Shown piece after piece: positions 57,601 through 64,000 of a stretch of DNA of 64,000 nucleotides. Numbering within the stretch: the stretch's first letter is position 1; the number at the start of each line of letters is the position of its first letter. The DNA is from Ectocarpus siliculosus (lineage: Eukaryota > Sar > Phaeophyceae > Ectocarpales > Ectocarpaceae): positions 3,844,346 to 3,908,345 of the forward strand of contig FN649752.1 in NCBI GenBank assembly GCA_000310025.1, given 5' to 3'. The notes beneath the pieces were generated by a model. It was not told the DNA's origin and made no database searches. It was given only the letters and a program-made list of their open reading frames with translations. A program made the position numbers and the translations under genes.

Positions 57601-60062
57601 TGACGAGCAGGGATGGAGTGGGGGAATAGTCCAAACCCAGTGTACACACATAATGCATGCGGGTGCGCACTTATTAGCTATTGCTGAACGCGGTGAAACC
57701 GCCTGCTAATCAAAACACAGCTAACCTATGCGGCTATTAGATCCGTCCGGCAGGGAAAAGACGTACAGGCCTCCGCCGCCACGCACCATCACTCAGCACT
57801 GCATGCATTACACCACAACAACGCACGCAAAATTTGCTTGAACCAAAACGGAGCACGGCCGTACGACCCTTCGGTTCACGTTACTTGCTCGTAGTGGCGT
57901 GGTAGGGCACTGGTTCAGGACAGCGAAAAACGAACAGCCCCCCACCTTGCCGATGTCAGCATCCTCAAGAACCGGGCGTAGCTCCGTGCAGAGGACCTGT
58001 CTGCCCTGAGGTGTGTTGAGCAGGGATTGCACGTCGAAAACCAAGACCGAAGGCGCTGCTCCAGTGGCGACCTGCGTAGGGGGGTTCAATGTGATACGGA
58101 GGCCTCGTGACGTGGGCATTTTTCTTCCCACGACGCAGATCGGTAGCAGCAGCAGCACAAGCTGCGATAGGCTCGTCAACAAGCTTCACCGTAAAAGAAG
58201 GACGCTTTCGAAGAGACCGTTGCAGTTGGCCCAGCGAACACTACCAGGAGGCCAAAGTTTCGGGCGGAAATATTTATGTATACTCCAAGTGCATGGCCAA
58301 CGTTTCCTCCACCGTCGCCGCCTCCGCTCGCGCCCCCGTAACCCTCACCTGAATAGTCGAGATCACGCCATCCGATGCCCCCAATTTGGTGCCGTTAAGG
58401 CGAACCGCCACAGGTCCAGTCCCTTCCAGCGCCTTACTGAGGCGCCCGGTGCCTCCTCCTCCTCCTCCTCCTCCTCCTCCTCGCCCCCCTCCGTCTCCCG
58501 CCTCAGCCTTGTTGTTGCTCTCCCCCCTAACCGTAAGCATTCCGACCGCGTCTGACATGCTCCGCTCGTCGCGAACAACAATGAACGGCGTGAGGGACTC
58601 CGGGGCGGTGGTATCCGCGATGGCCGGGGTGGTGGCGGCGGCGGCGGCGGTGACGCCTCGAGCAGACCCGTGAGTCGGAGCCACGCCCTGACGGATGGTC
58701 TGCGCCCCGTGCGCTAGGGGGGGTGCGGGCACGGAAGGGCCGGGGGTCGCACCACAAAAGGCTGTTCCACCCTGGCGGAAAGCGGAGGAAGAAGGAGGAC
58801 ACGGTGATGGCGACGGGGACGGTGCAGCCGTCCCGGCGGCGGCGGGTTGGTGTCTTTCGGTAGGAGTCGAAGAAGAAGAAACACGGGGAGTGACGCCGGG
58901 CGCCGGTGCTGCAGAAGGCGCTGCTACGGCAGGAGGGGGGCCTGACGGCGTGTCGGCGTTGTGGGTTGCAGCCGAATCCTGTTGTTCGCCTAGCTGTACA
59001 ACGGCAGCGGGGGTTGGGGCCCGACCAGCTGCTGTTGATGGAAATAGTCTACAAGGTCGGGACCATTGGTCCAAACCTGTGCCGCGAGCTTCAGCGCGAA
59101 GTTGAGGGCGGGAGGTTCCAGCATCTGGGGGCAACCCTGCCGTAGTGGCGGCGAGAGCGGCCTCGTACAGGGCCGACGTGGCCGCGGGCGGCTTCGCCAC
59201 GATTGGCGGGGTCGGAGGAGTGCTCGCGGTGGCAAACGACGGCTTCCTAGCGGCGCTGGCCACGGCCGCGTCGCCGGCTGTAGCAGCGCTTACAGCCCGG
59301 AACAGAGTAGAAGTCTGAGGTTTGGGAGCGGGCCCGCTGGCGTCGATGGCGGCCACGGCTGCCTGATAAAACTCGCTCCGGGGGCTCATCGCTGGCTTGC
59401 GGGCGTCTCCAACAACGGCGGGGGAGTCGCCTTTGCTCGTATCGTCGCTGGGTTCGCGCGGTGTGAAAGAAACCGCCGATATGTCGAGCGAAAACCCTGC
59501 ACCTCCGCCGCCGCCACCACCACCACCACCACCACCGCCATCGCCACCGTCAACGCCACCAACGCCAAAGGCTATCCCGCCATCTGCACCACCCGCTCTA
59601 GCCCTGCCGGCGCCGTTTCCTGGGGATGGGAGAGCCCCACCGGTGGCGGGCTCGCCGATGGCGACGGCGAGAGGCAAACCCCCCTCTGCCGGGCTTTGGT
59701 CAGTGCTAGCGCTCTCTTGGCCTTGGGGACGAGTCGTACTCGCCCCCCGAAGGATGGACAACAGCGTCCGACCGCCGCCAACCGTCTTCTCGAGCGGCGG
59801 GCTCGTGGCGTTTCCTTTCGAGGCTACCGCGGCGTGCGTCCCCGCCCCCTGCCCCTCCGGGCGTCCGGTAGCTGGTTCCTCGGGTCGAGCCGACTTCGTG
59901 TTCTGCTGGGTCATGCCCGGGACAACGCCGACTCCCGGTGACGAGGGAGCAGGGGCGGCGGCGGCCTGCACCCCACCTGCCCGCCCCAGCTGCCGCTTCG
60001 CCGCACCGTCACAGTCCCGTCCCGCGCCGGTCTCCGACGGCGGCGGCGGCCGAGGCTCTGCC

Positions 60063-60095
<33 letters not shown>

Positions 60096-62683
60096 TCTTC
60101 CGCTTGGACAACCCCCTCGGGGCGCTTGGTTGCCGTCACCCTGAGGCGTGCTTTGGAGAGGTGGTCCACCAGCCAGTAAGCCCCGGGCTTGCGGAACACG
60201 GCCATGAGGGGACTTCCGGACGCATTCGTCTTCTTTACCTCGAAGATGCCCTGTGCAGCACGAGGACGTCGCGGTCCATGTACACCGGAAAAGGGGAGGG
60301 GGTAGAATCGACGGGCAGCGGGTGAGGCACGACACGGCATTGAGACGAAGCTATATCGAGCGGGGGGTCCTTCGTACAGTTCACGGGTAACAATCAAACG
60401 GAAATACTTCATAAACACCACAGTATACCGCACGGGGTGGGGGGGTTCGGGTGTGAGTACCGGCGTTCAGCGTGCTCCTCGACACATCCACAGGCAGAGC
60501 AATGCCAGACGCGCCAAAAGTGGTGCAGTGGGTGCATGCCCCCTCGATGCAAGCAACGGTACAAGCCTGAATAGAATCTTCTGCGATGTCTTCCGGCGCG
60601 CGTTCGCAGCGCAATGGGTAAACGTGCATTCCAGCGCTTCCGGATGACGTCGGGTACGGCGGCACGAGAAGGCATGCCCCTACAATATCCCCAACACCAC
60701 ACGATACGTTCATTGCCGACCAATCAGCAGCTAGCTCTTGACATCGTGCTTGTTGTCTTGCGTGTACTGAAATACTCCCAAGGATAGGCATGCCACCGGT
60801 GTCGTAAAACCCAGTCTGTCGGAATCTCTATATCCTGTACACACCTTGAGGGAATGGACGGTGGGAATCTCCAGGCTGATCGACAGAGCCCTGTCAGGAA
60901 CCATGCCGCTGCCACGCCTGACCGTAGCCGTTTCGATGGAAACAGCAGCCTCCGCCTGCAAGACCAGCGGCCCCGATGGCTCGAAGCCGTGGTCCCCAAC
61001 GATGAGAACCTGGGCCACTGCCGATCCATGCTCCGGCCAGACACCCAGCCCGCGTTGGGGGAAGAGACTCGAGTACGCCTGCACGTCGACCAGCACAGCC
61101 GCGTCGTTCGCAATACCCCCGCCGGCTTTCGAGATGTCGAGGCCACCGCCGCCAACTCCCCGCATCCCCCACTTCACTCGCACGGGTTCGGGTTGCCGCT
61201 GCTGCTGCTGCTGCTGCTGCGTCTGCTGCTGCTGCTTCGGCGGTGGAGGCGAGAGGGGCTCGATGGTGCGGTGTCCAAGCTCGCGGAGAGCAGCGGCGTG
61301 TGGCGTCCGGACTGCCTCCCGCTGCCCACAGTCACCGGCCGTACCCCGAATCGGGGATGGGGCCGCTGCCGCCGCCGCCGCCGCCGCAGTGCCAGGCTCC
61401 GCCTTCGTCCCGGACGGCGGCGGGCTGACGAGGGGGGTGCCTTGGTTCAACGGGTCCTCCTCCTGAGTCACTGGTCGCTCTTGTTGCTGGCGGAGAGCTG
61501 CGTCGGCGTGCCGCACCGGTGATGGCGCCACGGCGGAGCTGTCCCCCATCTCCGTGGCTTGCGGCGGCACATCGAGCTGTCCTCCCGGCATGACACAATC
61601 TTTCTTCCCCTCGTCCTCGTTCTTGCGACCGCCCTCCGACGGGGTCAAGGCATCCGCACGGCGGTTCGTTCCGGTGCGGGATTCGCTCGGCGCCACAGTC
61701 GGCGTGGCCGGCCCCTGGTCGAAGCGCGCCGCCTCCGGCCGTGTCTGTGGGGGGTGGTACTGGTCACCTCGCCCGGGTTGCAGGCCGTGTTGCTGTTGGT
61801 AGGTCTTCCACTGGGACGGCTGTGTCGAGTCGGTCGCGGCGTTCGGTCCGAAACCTTGGGGCTGCGTGTGCCCGCCGGGTGGGCTTTCCTGCGGCGCGGG
61901 AACAGCGGCGGCACCGTACCGGTAGGCGCTCAGGGCCGCTTGGTGAGGCGAAGACCCCGGCGGCGGGAGAGCAGCCCTGGCGATCATAGCCGCGCCGACA
62001 CGACGGGCGGTCCCGACGTCTCGAATGTCATCAACCGGGTACGGCGCTGCCGCTTGGCCGGCCACTCTTCCCCGCGGAGGGAGCGGAGCCGCTGGCGGAG
62101 AGACGTGCCCGTGCCCCACGTAGCTGCTGATTGGGTTGGGTGAAACAGGGGAGTATGCACCTGCTGCGCCGCTTGCGCGGACGTTGTGAGCGAACTGTGG
62201 GTTTTGCCCCAGGAACAGGCTGTTCCCGAAGGCCTGTTGTGCGGGCTGCGGCAGTGGTGCGACCCGGTGGTGCTTCGGCCCGTGCTGCTGCTGCTGTTGC
62301 TGCTGCTGCAACAGTTGTTGTTGCTGCTGCTGCTGCTGCAGATGCTGTTGCTGCTGCAGGTGTTGCTGTTGCTGCAGGTGTTGCTGTTGCTGCTGCTGTT
62401 GCTGAAGCTGCTGCTGCTGCTGGGCGTGGCGATGATGATTCAGGTGTAGTGGTGGCGGTTGGACGATGTTTCCAGGAGTCCTGAGCAGCACCTGGCCAGC
62501 GGCTGAGTCGAGGTAGAGACCGGCCGCCTTTCCCTCGCTGATGTGCTTCAAAATCTCTGGGTGGATCTGGTGCGTGTCTAGTCTGCCGCCGTTGCGCTCC
62601 ACCTCCTTGACACAGTTGCGGATCCGCGCGTCCCACCAGAGGACCTGGTGCGTTTGGCAGTCCCCCACCCCGATCTGCTCCAT
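53470..62683 (-). CDS. EXD1-like 3'-5' exonuclease-fold protein, probably catalytically dead, with long low-complexity N-terminus
   Basis: Seven exons join in continuous phase: 62683-60845 (ATG at 62683), 60250-58349, 58071-57946, 57484-57303, 56196-56109, 55280-55188 and 54801 onward (to about 54659). A last exon, 53838-53470, ends in TGA; its link to the previous exon is unresolved. The first 1,150 or so residues are low-complexity: polyQ (exon 1), then Pro/Ala/Gly/Ser-rich with a Gly run. The fold then follows the RNase D/EXD1 order: PFIVVRDERSMSDAV, VAVRLNGTKLG, ISTIQ joined to VATGAAPSVLVFDVQSLL, LRPVLEDADIGK, EMHDAHDHIVAL, INSVMDLQLAHEAL, PPSEEVLQLAADGAARL. The DEDD acids appear lost: DxE is R-L-N, the HDxxxD aspartate is His, and YAAxD is L-A-A-D-G. 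Animal EXD1 is likewise an inactive RNA-binding protein, so a scaffold or RNA-binding role is possible. Confidence 0.8.
54615..54650. repeat. (ACA)n trinucleotide microsatellite
   Basis: About twelve ACA units lie next to the exon ending near 54659. If read through on the minus strand they would encode a run of leucines (TTG). They are more likely intronic. Confidence 0.95.
58455..58485 (-). repeat. Glycine-coding trinucleotide repeat inside the exonuclease fold
   Basis: A CTCCTCCTC run (plus strand) encodes a Gly run inserted between the first two strands of the exonuclease domain. An insertion here is unusual because the flanking residues should form adjacent strands of the catalytic core. 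Confidence 0.85.
62270..62430 (-). repeat. CAG/CAA repeat coding polyglutamine
   Basis: Mixed CAG/CAA codons (CTG/TTG on the plus strand) encode several Gln runs broken by single H or L residues, about residues 87-138 of the EXD1-like protein. Alternating codons suggest selection for the amino acid run. A shorter polyQ run occurs at about 61198-61235. Confidence 0.95.
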
Positions 62684-63822
62684 GGGTGCTCAACCGCTCA
62701 GCCTGCTGGCGTCGACAAGAGCAACGGCCTAGTCAAGAGGGTGCTGTTGTGAAGCCTCCCAAGCGCGCTTCGCGCGAGCGTATGTATCTATTCCACGAGA
62801 CACCGCGATGAGACAAAGAAGGCGCGAATAAATAGTCAGGAAATCTGAGACAATCGACCTGCGCCTGATGCAGCGGGGGATGTATGTGTAGATGCGGTTT
62901 CAAAAATGCCGGCGGCGGGGAGTGTTACATAAAAAAAAGCTACTGGTACCACTGATTTGCGACGTTGGGCGCGCTAGCCAGCGTCTTATGCTGGGTTTGT
63001 CAACGATGCGGTTTGAGGCTGCGGTGGTGAGATCCAAGCCAATAGAACACAAGTTAAACATCGGAAGGGCACATGATATCAACCGGAGACATTGATGTTA
63101 GACTACTGCTGTAGGTGCCGGTTGGGTGCAACAGCGGCGCGGGCGGACGCGACCATGTGGGGCGCTCCCGGAAAATGAGACACAGCCTACTCTCGACCAC
63201 GAGAATTCTAGGCTTTACTTCCAGGAAACGCGAGCTTCACCTTCGCCAGCCACCTGATGTTGCAGCGGCTAAAGCATGCCAAGGAGGACGTGTGTGTGGA
63301 TATTGCTACTCTCTACTCTGGTACTCTGCTCGCCCTTGTGAAAAAAAAAAAAATGCTTGGTCTGGCTCTCTCAGAGGTGACAAAAATATGAAACATGATC
63401 ACCGTCTCCATCCAAGGCACAGAGTTGCATCAGACCTTGAGGGAATCGTAACGGGCGGTTAGGCCATCGCATGCAGCATGCAGCAAGCCAGCCAACATTT
63501 CTTGCTCTTAATTTTTTTTTTGGCTCTACTGTTGACAGCTGAGAGAACAGAGAACAGCTCCCGCGGTGTTTTTCTGGCCGCAATCGAAAAACCGCTCGCG
63601 AGCTCAGAGCATTTGTATACCCTATCGGGTAAACCAGAGAAGACAACGATCGACAAAGACCCATCCGACCAGACCGGGCGTGCAAGATCCTGAGGCCCCT
63701 ACTCCGCTGGCGCTGTATTCACCTGCTCACTCCTTCTTCAACGCACGCCCTCCTGCCAGGTGTGTAGTTTTGAGGAGCACAAGCAAGATCGCGGCGGCTG
63801 CTGGAGGGGGCGACACGTATCC
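62684..63822. other. 5' flank of the EXD1-like gene, nothing else recognised
   Basis: This should contain the promoter of the minus-strand gene. An AT-rich CTATTTAT (minus strand, about 62827-62834) lies some 145 bp upstream of the ATG and is only a weak TATA candidate. No RNA gene or repeat element was identified. Confidence 0.3.
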
Positions 63823-64000
63823 CCCCCCCCCCCCCCCCNNNNNNNNNNNNNNNNNNNNNNNNNNNNNNNNNNNNNNNNNNNNNNNNNNNNNNNNNNNNNN
63901 NNNNNNNNNNNNNNNNNNNNNNNNNNNNNNNNNNNNNNGGAACGATTCCCGGGGTTTTTTTTGGGCCGCAATCGAAAACCGCCTCGGGACCTTAAACCAT
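63823..64000. other. Scaffold gap (N 63839-63938) with a corrupted duplicate after it
   Basis: A C homopolymer leads into 100 Ns. The 62 bases after the gap align with 63549-63610 (for example GGCCGCAATCGAAAA in both) but with homopolymer errors, so they look like a low-quality read of the same locus. Confidence 0.85.

Noticed and set aside
59066-60179. Long plus-strand frames of 260-290 codons opposite the EXD1-like gene
   Set aside because: They are antisense shadows of GC-rich exon 2. The minus strand carries the domain motifs and splice-phase continuity.
1-64000. CRISPR arrays, bacterial operons, rRNA genes
   Set aside because: No regularly spaced repeats with unique spacers, no Shine-Dalgarno-linked gene clusters and no rRNA-like stretches were seen.

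Overview
The window looks like nuclear DNA of a brown alga, most likely Ectocarpus or a close relative. Two genes encode arrays of the EsV-1-7 cysteine/histidine motif, a family greatly expanded in Ectocarpus. The genes are rich in introns with ordinary GT-AG junctions, the coding exons are GC-rich, and there is much low-complexity coding sequence. Two 100-N scaffold gaps (7906-8005 and 63839-63938) are flanked by poor-quality homopolymer sequence. No bacterial operons or CRISPR arrays are present.

Left half (about 0-34 kb): gene-poor and repeat-rich. Several blocks recur in the same order, so much of it appears to be diverged copies of one duplicated unit: copy A about 0-6.7 kb, copy B about 13.2-18.5 kb, copy C about 21.1-24.7 kb and copy D about 27.9-32 kb. 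A and D each start with an EsV-1-7 gene on the minus strand (179-1192, eight repeats, start apparently broken; 28031-28588, four repeats, intact). B and C each carry an identical tRNA-Thr(AGU) gene. Non-autonomous transposable elements sit among these blocks: a 1.3 kb foldback element with 549-bp arms (9679-10986); a 342-bp terminal-inverted-repeat element that carries telomere-type repeats and has its empty site preserved in copy C (14787-15128); a 280-bp element (28905-29184); a TRIM-like pair of direct repeats (20222-21090); and an inverted duplication (11745-12490).

Middle (34-38 kb): a small alanine-rich gene (34125-34520, minus) and a Tc1/mariner-type element with TA target duplication (35317-36387) that overlaps a likely terminal exon.

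Right half (38-62.7 kb): three spliced genes lie head-to-tail on the minus strand. (1) An aldo/keto reductase, 38355-43388, has eight exons in continuous phase and the complete D-Y-K-H catalytic tetrad. (2) A SpoIIIAA/Ycf45/SPD1-like AAA-type ATPase, 46385 to about 52350, has eight core exons in phase and intact Walker A and B, but an altered sensor-like motif and a reading-frame conflict near its C-terminus. (3) An EXD1-like (RNase D superfamily) 3'-5' exonuclease-fold protein, 53470-62683, has a very long polyQ and Gly/Pro/Ala-rich N-terminus and appears to have lost all its DEDD catalytic acids. The three genes share no obvious pathway: an NADPH oxidoreductase, a probably plastid ATPase and a probable RNA-associated pseudo-nuclease.

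Exon boundaries were derived by eye from splice consensus, phase continuity and recalled family motifs. No search was run.
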